From Membranipora membranacea (taxonomy: Eukaryota; Bryozoa; Gymnolaemata; Cheilostomatida; Membraniporidae), in contig OU612074.1 of NCBI GenBank assembly GCA_914767715.1, positions 21,314,062-21,378,061 on the forward strand: 64,000 bases of DNA, in the 5' to 3' direction. The notes under the pieces are model-generated. The model was given only the letters and a program-made list of their open reading frames with translations. It searched no databases and was not told the DNA's origin. The position numbers were made by a program, and so were the translations under genes. The number at the start of each line of letters is the position of its first letter. Position 1 is the first letter of the stretch. This document shows positions 23,001 through 34,031 of this stretch, in pieces.

Positions 23001-26000
23001 TGGAGAGTTTTAAGAATGCTAAAACTACAATGGGTAACAAACCATGTCTTATATTTAACGGAGGAGACTGGGACAGCACGCCTGAGTACAGCAAACTAAA
23101 AAATCTATTTATAGGTGAGTAGAATCAGCTGAGTATCAAACTGGGAAATAAGCAAGAAGTGCCAATCAGATGAAGTGGATATCAAAGGGCGAATTGGATA
23201 GTTTTAGGTGCTCTGCAACTTGAATGTTTTACTAAAAATCACTAGGGTATCACAGGTTCGTCTGTATTGCTGTGCCTATTGTTCTATGTTGTTGTCATTT
23301 CTTTCTTGTCAATCTGATTACACATGGATTGAAGACCCTAACAGTACATGCTCCATAGAAAGGGAATTATTGACAATGATATTGCAAGATATCTGACTCC
23401 CTGTCTACAGCCATGGCCGGTGACAGAGTTAATCCCCACATCGCCCACACAGTACTATTGTACTAGACTGCTCTATTGATAACTTTGTGTTGCAGATTTT
23501 TTCCGAGGTCCTGTTGTAGTGGAAAAGATCAGATTGGTCGGATTGGAGCAGGCTCTCACCTTCACTCTCTCTGAGGGTAAAATATACGCCAGAAACTACA
23601 AGTAAGTAATCAGCGGATATCGTAAATGATATCACTAGATATTGTTTGGTAGAGACACGGAGCTGAGCTTATGTTTCTCTCTGTGTCCAGTTTATTTGAT
23701 TCCGAATAAAGAGAGTAATAGTAGGTTTTCTTTCTTGTCCGTGTGTCACGTGTGTGCGTGTTACTTTATTTGGTGCAGCTGAGGGTATGGGATGAAAAAG
23801 GGAAGATGTGGTATCCTTAGGTACATGGATGAATATGAAGCCCCTGGGTTATAAGTGTTGCTTGTATATGTTCAGTGAACAACTATGAACAATGTCCAGG
23901 GTGCATCCCTATAGATAAATCATGAGAAGTGTGTGAAGAAGAGAATGGTTCAATCGCTTAGAGGTGTCCATACTGGTTCTTCATACTTTCTCTATAGACA
24001 GTTTTCTGAGCTCTGATTTAGGCCTCAATTCGGAGTTGTCCTCTCTCCACTTTGGTACTTTTAACCCATGCCGCATAGGAAAAACGTGCTGAAAAGAGGG
24101 TTATCTCTCGCTTACAATAGGATAAAATTTATTTTTGATTCAGAATCTGTAACATTGAAAACTCACATGGACATAGTTTGGGAAATAATTTTAGTATTTG
24201 GATAGTCAATTATAGCATTTTCTGCCTGTTTTGCGGACAATTTGGCAGAATTTTCACGAGTTTCGTCACTAAAGTTAAGATTTATCAATATTCAAGCCTC
24301 TAATGATTTGGAAACCTTGTCTCACAGGGTTTTCGATGGTGCAGACTCTGAATCAAAAATCATTTTTATCCTAACATAAGCGGTTTTCAAGACAACCCTT
24401 TTTCAGCAGGTTTTTCCTATGTGGCGCGGGTTAAAAGTACCAAACTGGAGAGAGGACAACTTCGAATTGAGGCATAAATAAGCGCTCAGAAAACTGTCTA
24501 TTGAAAAAAAAACACCCTTCCTTACCTAGTTTTAGTTGCAAACCATCTCACGACTGCTCAAAGTCCATTTTTAACAGTCAGACGAGCAATATTCAGCCAT
24601 ACAAATAATATGGTGTTTATACATAAACATAATTTGACACAGTAGAATTGTCTTTTAAATCTCATGTGGTTTTTTAGAATACAGCTTAAGAAATCAGGAA
24701 GCCGGACACCACGTATTGAGCTTGAGGAGATCGGACCGGCGTTTGATTTCGTTATTCGCAGATCTAAACTAGGATCTGAACTTATGTACAAAGATGCTCT
24801 CAAAATTCCCAGGACTATCAAGGTAGGATATTCTGCCCCAAATGGGTGCAGCATGCATCAACATACATCTAGTTGAAAGTGTGGCCAGTTTGCCAATCAA
24901 CATTGAACTTAGGATAAGCCTCCTCAGAAAGCAAACAACTGAGTATGGGATAAATCCGATAAAAGCCAAGCTCACGCCAGGTTGCACAGTCAAAGTAAGG
25001 CTGTTAGGGGTGGCAGAGTATTTTCCACCTCCTGATTGATTTATAATGTTCACGCAGAATTTTGTTCCAGTTGCAATGCAGGGTGTTATAAGCTCTGACT
25101 TAACGTTGAATTTATCTCCTTTGTTCTATTAAGTCATTCGACGAAAGTCAGTACTCTTCTCATACAAACTATTATTAGTGCAGTTCTGTTTGTTTTTGTT
25201 TATTTCTCTCACTGATTTGAATGCAAGAGCAAAAAGAGTCAAATTTGGTAGGGTGTTGATAGTTTTGCTACCAGTGACTTACGTTGTGAGTGCATCAGGG
25301 GAGGGGGGAGGAGCTAAAATTGCGCTCTGATCACTCAGTGGATGAGCGAGACCTGCTAGGGTACAGCTCACTCATTGATGGAACTATATAGAATCTGAGT
25401 GAGTGAGTTGAGAACGCCTTTGACAAAATTGAACGACCAAGCGAGCGATAATTTTAACCGATGTCATAGTGATGATTTGTTTGAGTATAGTTTTGCTCAT
25501 TCTGATTGAAGTACCAACTTGGTTACCCCCTATTTGTTAAATTTGGGGTGGTATGACTGACGATAAGCATACTTAAACATGTCATTAGCATGAACTTTCC
25601 CGAACGTTTCATCCGTCATGTCCGCTTGGAGAATATCATGATATATTATTCTGTACTTCCAGCCTAAAAAGAAGAAGAATGTCAGCCATGACTCATTCGG
25701 TACCAAACTGGGAAGAGTCCATATGAAGAAACAAGATCTCAATAACCTCCAGGTATACTATACAATTAATTTGATATGTCATATGTCATATTGTATCACC
25801 CTCTCTTGAACATGTGCAGTAATTTCTGACCAATTGCGCATGCCAACCTAAGCACGCTATTGCAACCAAAGAACTTTGCATTATGCCATCAGCACATACA
25901 TACATTGTTGTACACGCTAATAATCTGTTTAGATTTTATGAATCATGACGTTGATCCAGAAAAAAACCTGACATTCAAACATTGACACTTTTGTGTCGGT

Positions 26001-26211
26001 GTCCGGTGGTCAATTATATCCCTAATTATGACTTAATACCATGAAGACAGGTGGCTATTATATTATTATGTGTTATTATCTTTCTTAGACAAGAAAGATG
26101 AAGGGACTGAAGCTATCAGGGCCTGAGAAGAAAGCTAAATATAAAGCTGCAAAACTGGCAAAGAAAGAGAATGCCGCTACAGCAGATTCCCAGAATGCTG
26201 TGGAGGGTTGA
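20038..26211 (+). CDS. RPF2: ribosome production factor 2 homologue (Brix domain), 8 exons, 317 aa
   Basis: Complete RPF2 (BXDC1) gene. RPF2 partners RRS1 in the nucleolus to bring the 5S RNP (5S rRNA, uL5, uL18) into pre-60S particles. Exons: 20038-20057, 20796-20928, 21415-21574, 22938-23114, 23496-23601, 24678-24822, 25663-25752, 26089-26211 (TGA at 26209-26211); all phases agree and the total is 954 nt. Residues about 28-235 form the Brix domain. Signature motifs include KKPHATMMNRKNDFRPFED, GTHSKKRPNN (92-101), FFRGPVV and PRIELEEIGP in the 209-219 area. The C-terminus is Lys-rich and ends in family-like KPKKKKNVSHDSFGT, LQTRKMKGLK and a basic tail. The first exon is only 20 nt (MVMQRV plus two bases), chosen because it restores the family N-terminus RVVKP in the right phase. 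Human RPF2 is 306 aa, so the length fits. The gene is single-copy here and looks intact. Confidence 0.93.
21121..21300. repeat. 15-bp minisatellite, about 12 units, in RPF2 intron 2
   Basis: Tandem array of a 15-bp unit containing CCCCTGAGTCTCTGT, four units per 60 bp across three sequence lines, with a few single-base variants (CCACTGAG, CCTCTGAG) and a degenerate last unit. Since 15 is a multiple of three it reads as repetitive peptides on both strands, but it lies inside an intron and is not coding. Confidence 0.95.
23994..24501. mobile_element. MITE-like element with about 160-bp terminal inverted repeats, in RPF2 intron 5
   Basis: Left arm 23994-24150 is closely matched by the reverse complement of 24342-24501. 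Both arms start ATAGACAGTTTTCTGAGC and share TTGTCCTCTCTCCA, TTTGGTACTTTTAACCC and ATTTTTGATTCAGA blocks. The roughly 190-bp centre has no open frame. Long inverted repeats around a short non-coding core fit a non-autonomous DNA transposon or foldback element. No clear target-site duplication was found by eye. Confidence 0.8.
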
Positions 26212-26269
26212 TCACCCCATGCTGTGTTAATTGAAGAAAATTATTATTGTTTTCTATATGACCAAGATG

Positions 26270-26275
26270 AATAAA
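26270..26275 (+). promoter_or_regulatory. polyadenylation signal AATAAA of RPF2
   Basis: A canonical AATAAA hexamer lies 59 bp after the RPF2 stop codon, giving a short 3' UTR. Confidence 0.7.
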
Positions 26276-27205
26276 TGGCGTTATAGCACAAAGCGGGTGT
26301 TGTTGGATTAAAAAATTTTCTAACTTTTTTGCTCTACTAAGCGCCTCACCTGCCTATGAGCGTACCCGGATAATTGTTATATCCTGACATACGATGTTAT
26401 GGCATTGGCATCATTTATCTTAAAGTAAATACCTAAAGAAGAGAAGGAGGCTGATATGACTGTCGATGATTTATCAATGCAATGTAAGGATACTAATGTA
26501 CATATATCACAATACACCACAACTGACACATGGCATACACTAAAGAAATCATGTGTAGTGACATATTTACATTCTACATCGCATTTTTACATGTACTTCG
26601 ATATTCAAATGTATATCTGTAATAAAATCTAAAAAATATCTTATTATTATTCTGCAGCTAAAAATTTATACCTTCAGGTGTTATGGGAGATTTTCAATCC
26701 TATTGGCGCAGATGTGCGCTATGATATTGGCCGATATTGTAGATTTTGCCAGCTTGAAGGGTTTCATGGCATTGTGCTATTCATTCTCGAGTCAATGTAA
26801 TTGAGACAAACATATGTAAATTCATGTTGGCTTTCTTTCTGCATCTGATGAGTTAGAGTATTTATGTTTGTGAATGAGATTGTTTTGAGAGCGATGGATG
26901 CAAACCACACACCGGGAGGATCAACCGCAGCTGAAACAAGGATCCTATCAGATAATAATATTTCTCGGCAGCCAGCTACTTTCTCGCCAAGTTATGCCTT
27001 AATAGAAAGTGAAGGATTAGAGAAAAAGCATAGCAGTGCTTCCAAATGAATCACTCTGATTTTGATGGTGGAAAGAAAGCATGAAAGAAAGAGAAATATG
27101 TTAGCCGAGAAACACATGTTAAGTACGAATAAGTCAAATTATTCCTGGTTGCTGCCATATTAGTTATGCCAATCAATGCTATCTCATTCTATTTTTTATT
27201 GACAG

Positions 27206-27310
27206 TCCAACACCGGGAGAAACATTCTCTAGGCTAGACCTTTCAAGACCCCCGAGTTCTCACACTTTGAGATCAGCTGTATCATTCAATAATGTCCTAG
27301 TCAGAGTAAA
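27206..27310 (+). CDS. possible orphan exon of an unidentified gene
   Basis: A 105-bp stretch is bounded by a good acceptor (ttttttattgacag) and a consensus donor (AAA|gtaaga). Only one of three frames is open; it reads SPTPGETFSRLDLSRPPSS and continues to the donor. The composition is protein-like, but no flanking exon joins convincingly in phase. It may be a remnant of a gene broken by the retroelement to its right, or chance. Confidence 0.25.
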
Positions 27311-27733
27311 GTAAGATTCTTTGTACATTGATATGTGATTGCTTTGATACGATCGGTGGTTGTTTCTATCTTTTCTAAATACTTTAACTGTATAATGGCG
27401 ATTGGCTACCATTGTGATAACATCATTATTCATTCTTCCTGCCACATTCAGAATCTGTGTTTAAGCGTGGATGTGGGCGCATCTACAGCAGCAAAACATA
27501 TAACTAGCCAGGAGACTTTTCTATACCTAAGGATACCAACGTGAGACACAATAACAATATCCAATATCTAACCAAACATATCATCATCAGTACACTCAAC
27601 CTCGACTCGAGGACATGCAGTTAACAGTCAGTACATCTAACCTCTAGTCGAGGACACGCAACTTAATTATATCCAAGTTCTAATCTAAATACTAGTATCA
27701 TCCTAACGCCACAACCGTCCCAACGCAGTGAAT

Positions 27734-27750
27734 GTGGCGCCAACAGAGAC
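27734..27750 (+). other. primer-binding-site-like sequence, possible LTR retroelement remnant
   Basis: TGGCGCCAACAGAGAC resembles a tRNA-primed reverse-transcription start, apart from two missing bases relative to the usual Lys-type site. Upstream are two near-copies of a CTCGAGGACA-type motif, at about 27600 and 27640. No flanking LTR pair was confirmed. Confidence 0.25.
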
Positions 27751-28800
27751 AATGCAGAATCAGTATATATATTACAATGGGTTGACTTACACCAACCCAC
27801 TCTTGCGGCGGATCAGCCCTCTTTTCGGCGGTAATTACAAATAGTTTTAAATCTTGTTTCTTGCCTATGTACTTCAGCAGTTTTTTAGTGTGTCTGGAAG
27901 TATTCTATTTAGGAACATTGTTGTCAATTGAAAAGCACCCTTCTGCTGGGCGACCTTCTGGTCAGCAGGCTCTCGTTGTTTGTACCTTCTTTTGGCAGGC
28001 AGGTCAGTTTTTGAAGGAAGCATGAAAGTTTTATTATTTTTTTTTTTTTGCTGTATTATAGTTGATTTCTCTAGGAAAATAAGAATTTGTTTTATCATTT
28101 GATCATGGCACACTTCAAAATATGGTTGGATTATAATTATTATCGACTAATTAAGTTAAATGAAATCAAACTCAACCATGAGAACTAGGAGCATTAAATT
28201 GAGCATGCATGGTATCATTGAATAGAAAATACAACTTTTCAAAAGAAGACATGCATTGTTAAGTTGAATTACGTTTGATTTAAATGACTTGGAATTAATG
28301 TGATAAGAATTAAAAGACATGCCCTCTAGTCGGAATTTTGTGCTTGAATTAAACGAGATTGTGTCTAGAGACATGTGCAAAAACAGTGTCACATAGTGAG
28401 AATTATCTAACCAAAGATCTCAGTAGTACAATGGAGAGTTGATGTGGTGACTTCGTAACCCTGATTCCCTCAATATCTCAACCAAAGTCTCACTACACAT
28501 CAGTTGAAACTTTGAGCTCAATGTTTTGTTTCTAGTATATGAAGTCGTGGAAGAGTCCCAGTCTAGGCAGCTTGTACATTCAATTCATTTATTTTGTTCA
28601 AATTTAATTACTTAGAAAGCACTCTTCACACGTGGCATTACAAATTATTGTACCCTGGATGTATATACATATAAATGACAATCTGGCAAATTACGAATCT
28701 TATAGTGAATAGGAGCATGCTTTTTATTGCAGATCAATATTTGGCATCCAGAAACCTCTGATTTCAGTCACAATCGGTTTAATTTAGGATCGGCCTCTAT

Positions 28801-29236
28801 GACCACATGTCTAGATCCTGACCTCCAAGCTCGTAGCTCACGCTACTCTCGCCTCTGTTGCCGTATTACCTCGCCTCAGATGCAGTTATACACACCACTG
28901 GCACCAAAGTCAAAGTAACAAAGTCAAAGTAACAAAAGTCAAAGTAAAAGAACCTCCCAGCTCGACTCTACGACCACACGTCTAGATCCTGACCTCCAAG
29001 CTCGTAGCTCACGCTACTCTCGCCTCTGTTGTCGTATTACCTCGCCTTAGCTGCAGTTATACACACCACTGGCACCAAAGTCAAAGTAACAAAAGTCAAA
29101 GTAAAAGAACCTCCCAGCTCGACCCTACGACCACACGTCTAGATCCTGACCTCCAAGCTCGTAGCTCACGCTACTCTCGCCTCTGTTGTCGTATTACCTC
29201 GCCTTAGCTGTAGTTATACAAACCACCACTGGCACC
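28801..29236. repeat. tandem repeat, about 157-bp unit, nearly three copies
   Basis: Units begin GACCACATGTCTAGATCC at 28801, GACCACACGTCTAGATCC at 28972 and 29129. Spacings are 171 and 157 bp; the first unit carries a 14-bp extra CAAAGTCAAAGTAA-type repeat. The third unit is cut short near 29236. The array lies just upstream of the gag-like frames and could belong to the 5' region of that retroelement. Confidence 0.9.
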
Positions 29237-29618
29237 AAAGATAACAAGAAAGAACACTAACAATACAAACAATCACCTACTGGATACTTTCAATACTCAA
29301 CCCTTCACGAGCGTCAATCAACACCTCAAGCATATTATTGGTGAGTTACTGTAACCAGGAAATTTTTATATTTTCTATAATCCCCTTGATTGTGTCACAA
29401 CTTAGGATTGGTCTCACTGGTCTGTGGGGTTTAATAGCCTGGCTGACAGCACTGTATACCTGTTGTACCCATCACCTGTGATCGGTGGTTACTCTCTTGG
29501 TCCTGATCACTAGGGTTGCAGACTGTTTTGATTTTCCGTGGCAGCATTCAATTAGGATTTAGGTGATTAGGTGATAATTCAGAAATTTTTTAATTAATCC
29601 ATCCATCAAATTTATGCA

Positions 29619-31267
29619 ATGGAATATGAACCTCCTTTACGTCGAAGCACTCGCCCCAAACAACTTTCAGAACAAGCCCAGCGCAATGCGGTTTCTGATA
29701 GCAAACGAATGCTTGATTCTATTATAGACAAATTTAACGCATTGATTAAAAAGCCACAAAATTCTCCCCTCACCATCTCAGCCATTGGTGACCTAGTGCA
29801 ACAAGCCAAATGTGAACTTCTAACTATTATGACCCATGCAAACCAGCAAGACGGCAACATCGCATTTTACATAGAGCAAACAAATATTATGAGCAAACAA
29901 CTTTATGATATTCAAAATCCCGAACAGCCAATCTCTCCCGCGCCTGATATTAATGAGCATGGTACATTGTACAGCGCCAACCGTAGACCAGTCGCTGCTG
30001 CTCGCTCAGGTTCTCTCGTCCCCTCATCCGCAGCTTCCTCAGTTATAGGTCAGCGCAGGCCAGGTTTGAAGCGGCAAAGACGCAAATAGAACTTGATTCC
30101 GTAAAAAAGCTAGCTGAAATTTTAGCGCGACATGAAGAGCTAGAGCTAAGAGTAGAAGAGCTCGAAGCCGGACAGCGTATTTTAAACGCTAGAGCAGAAA
30201 TTATCCAGGAATTTGAATTAGACCAGCGCGCTGAAGTAGAGGCCACTCTTGAGGATAAGGCCTCTGTACCTTCACAATATGCCTTTACACCAATACCAGC
30301 CCCTCGATCTTTAAGTCCAACAGAATACATTCCTCCAACACCAAGAGCTAACCCACAAACAAATGCCAGACTGCAACCACGTCCACGCTCGGTAAATTCC
30401 CAGATTGCTACAAATCTTAACCCTATCCAAGTCACACCAATGAAATTAGTACCTGTCCATCAACCCACTCAAAACAATGATGGTGTAAACACTCTAGCTG
30501 AGTCACTTTCAAAAGCGCTAAACACACAGCGTGCCTCAATGCCAGAACCTCCCATCTTTAGAGGTAACCCACTAGCTTATCCAGCATTGAAATGCGCCTT
30601 CACAGCATATATGTCTCAACTTGCCATTCCAGATGAATACAAAATTCATTACCTTCTGAAATGCGTAGGCAGCCCAGTAGTTGATTCCATCAATAGCTTT
30701 TCATTGATCGAGACGCCTAATGCATACTACAATGCTTTGCAAACCCTGCAAGAACGCTTTGGCTCCAGTTTCACTATTTCTACGGCTTTCCGCTCAAAAT
30801 TGGACAGCTTCCAACCCATCAAACCCCATGACGCCCCTGCTTTGCGTAGTTTTTCAGATTTTCTGAACCAATGTGAATCTGCCATGAGCTCAGTAGTTGA
30901 ATTAGCTATATTAAATGATCCACACACCCACATCAATCTGAGTCAGATACTACCTGACTACCCAGCAAATAAATGGAAGGAAAAGACTGTCAAGCATCGA
31001 CAGCATTGTGGTCGTTACCCAATGTTTCACGACTTCGCTAAACTAGTCAAACATCACTCTGATATACAAAATGATCCACTTGTCCTAGGCCTGACACGAG
31101 CAGCTAGCTCCAATAATCCGATACAAAATCAAAGCAGAAGACCAGACAATAGCAGAAACCAAAGCTCACACAAACACACCTTACTAACTAGTAAACAAAA
31201 CAATTTCCACTGTCTATACTGTGACACAGACGCCTATGTAGATGTAGATATGCATTCGCTCAAATAG
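29619..31267 (+). pseudogene. BEL/Pao-like retrotransposon gag fragment, frameshifted
   Basis: The first open frame (29619-30089) starts MEYEPPLRRSTRPKQL and is rich in helix-forming residues. A second frame (+2), open from about 30041 to 31267, continues with a coiled-coil segment (RHEELELRVEELEAG) and then the gag core (EPPIFRGNPLAYPALKCAF, FGSSFTIS, LRSFSDFLNQCESAM). The core pattern fits the DUF1759 gag region of Pao/BEL elements. The frame change near 30041-30062, just after a Ser/Ala-rich run, breaks a protein that is continuous in the family. The end holds one CLYC cysteine pair, a likely remnant of the downstream zinc knuckle. No protease, reverse transcriptase or integrase follows. 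The copy is dead as a protein source and truncated; LTRs were not confirmed. Confidence 0.65.
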
Positions 31268-33002
31268 AAGATAGCGCCCAACAGACGAGAATGTGAATCC
31301 CCATGCAAATGTGAAATAAAAGATTGTGGGTAACACCACCCAACATCTCGACATGATCAAGTTATAAATTCCTACAAACCGTATCAAGACACACGCCCTT
31401 ATACTAATAGTTATGACAATTCAGATCAAAGATTTTCTGTGACCGAAAGTGATGCTCCATCTGAGCCCCTTCACCCTTACCTGAATGCAATCCTGCTGAA
31501 AATTCTGCAACTACCCTATCCACAGCAAGTAATAGCCTCGAAACTATATAGTTCCAGCGCTCATGAATTTTATGCCTATTCCTAATTGTATTTTATCTCC
31601 CATTTTACAGAAATTAGATAATTTAATGGGGCTGTGTCAGGAGTTGTCCCTTATTATAGGGGGCGCTGAACAGATGAGACCATAAATTGGCACTTTTTTA
31701 TATGAGCTATCATTGGAGCAGATCACACTTTTTGGTCTGGCAGCCAGGGAAATTAAGATAGAAACAAAATGAGGGTAATTTTATATGCGGATTATGACGA
31801 CCCAATTAATGAGACAAAAATTAACTGTGAATATAATTTGATATTTATTATATTATATAATGTAATAAATATATCATTAAAATAAAGAGAAATAATGATA
31901 TTCCGGCTTTGAATTTTGAACATTATATAAATCCAACCTAAAAATATTGATTGCGGAAAAAAATTCAGAATAACATATATATATTTATGTTATTGTAATA
32001 CAAAACAATTCTATATTTAATACAATAACTTAATATATGTATGGAATTTTTTTGCAAAACAAATTTAGCTGTATATTTCATGACACCTTCCTTCCTGACA
32101 CTAAATCTCATTTTGATTGATCAGGTTTTTATAATTTAATGTATTATTATTTAATTTTAATTGTATTACCAATTAAGATTTTCCGATACTTCTTTATTTC
32201 AGCATATAGGTAGTAGTTAGCAGAAACCGAGGAGTTTTTACAGCAAAAGGCCTCATCTGCTTCCCTTATGGCTTATATAAAACTTTGCGAAAGTATGGTC
32301 TCGTCTGTAAATAATCAAGGGAGATTACTCCGAAAAACACAACCCCATTCTGCGCTACCGCCGTTGAATTAAAGGGGGGAATGTAAACAAGTATCTGTTT
32401 TCTTACATGATTATTCACCTTTTATTTACATTTACCACAAAACAGTGAAACAGCTTTATTTTTGTGTTTTGATTCCCAATTGCAAAACATGATGATTCAT
32501 TACTGTCCGCAGCATCATAGTTTACTCAAATCCGACGATTAATAAAGGAACAGTTAGATTCCAGCAAGTGTCAATTGTCAATCTGATCTGCTGTGTTGAA
32601 AGCCACTTCTCCTAACGTATATGGGGTCAGTTACATACGTGGTATTGTTGTCTGGACAATTAATAATGATCTGGCGTATCAATGTTGTAATGCATTCTAC
32701 GTAATCAATGCTGATCTTGCGTATCAGTCTTTGAAATGCGTTGTAAAATTATTTAACGCTGATATTTTGTTGCCAGTCATTGTAGCGCATTGTAGGTAAT
32801 TAATGCTGATCTTTCAGTCATTATAATGAGTTCTTTACAAGTAAAGAATTTATAATTTCCTTGGATCGGGACTTGAGGTACTTCTATATCCTATGAAGGA
32901 GATACGTAGGGTTCTAAGACTCGTCTAAAACTAATATGAATGTGTGATCATTGGATGGTATGATGAAATAAGCTTACAAACAGAGCAGCCTTTCTCATCT
33001 AA
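31268..33002. other. very AT-rich non-coding stretch after the gag fragment
   Basis: About 1.7 kb with many stop codons in all frames. The first few hundred bases may be decayed retroelement; a sequence beginning TGTGTCAGGAGTTG near 31633 could be an LTR edge, but no partner was seen. No gene found. Confidence 0.5.
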
Positions 33003-34031
33003 AACATTCACAAGGCTTCAAACAAAATGCTACACAATATCTAAGAATATTTAAACATCATCAGAATCGATAAACAATCCAACTGTTACACAACCAATGC
33101 TGACAATGTTGTTGTCACATTTTTTAACACACGCCTGGTGGTCCTACCTTTTCTTGGTAAATTTCAAAAAAACATTCCTGATGTAATTTCACTATATTTC
33201 AGTTACCCGTTTATGTGTTGGTCTAAGAATCAAATGAAATATCAGGCATACTATTCCTGGATATCGAGGTGGTATTTGTATATCTGACTAGGCCAGTGCA
33301 TCACTAGGCTATGTATGGGAGTGGGAGTATGGGATTTTCGACAGAGAGTCATCATTAGGGCATCAAAGTACTAATAACATATATTATGTTTTTTTTCCTA
33401 TATGACATCATCTTTGTACATGAGTGGTATACATTTGAATTTGAAGTTAGTACATTAGTGTTTCTATTTTATATTTTATATTAATATAACTGAAACAAAT
33501 TTACCATAACACGGGTACATTTCACATGATATCGAGAGAGTAAATTAGGAGTGATAAGAGGAAAGTTCACAGCAGATTTGCAGCATGGCTACCATGTGTG
33601 TGTGTGTGTGCATATATTACAAAAACAAACTGTTCAAATTAAATAATGCAAATTGTGTTATGCTGTCTATGATAATTTTGCTAATAGAATTTATATCATT
33701 CAATATATCAATCTACACATGAGTAAACAATAAATTCAATAAACAACACACCAGGTCTTCAACCAATTTGAAGGCATTCAGACAACACGCATTTATCTAT
33801 TTTATGTCTAAGACATAATAATTTTCTATGCAATCAGCCGATCCGTCTATTGCTTCCATTTTTCTTATGTTACGTTTTATTGTTTTGCTTCCTCAGGCAC
33901 TTTCGGAAGAGCATCAATATAATGATGAAGGTTGTTGTCAATATATGTCGGAAAAATACTCTGACAGAAAAGAGAGGAAGATTCGTAAAGAAAATATCTT
34001 ATCAATCTTGGTCATTTCTCTCATTTTGAAA

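Larger units (their letters stand above)
26276..28800. other. intergenic, AT-rich, no certain gene
   Basis: About 2.5 kb after RPF2. It contains an open frame at 26864-27049 that I do not recognise, a possible orphan exon at 27206-27310, an LTR-like remnant near 27734 and a poly-T run near 28040. No complete gene can be supported. Confidence 0.5.

Noticed and set aside
24558-25053. Several overlapping minus-strand frames in the RPF2 region
   Set aside because: They are shadows of RPF2 exon 6 and its following intron, with no family resemblance or splice support.
28801-29236. Tandem repeat considered as a CRISPR array
   Set aside because: The whole 157-bp unit is repeated with no unique spacers, in an intron-rich animal genome.
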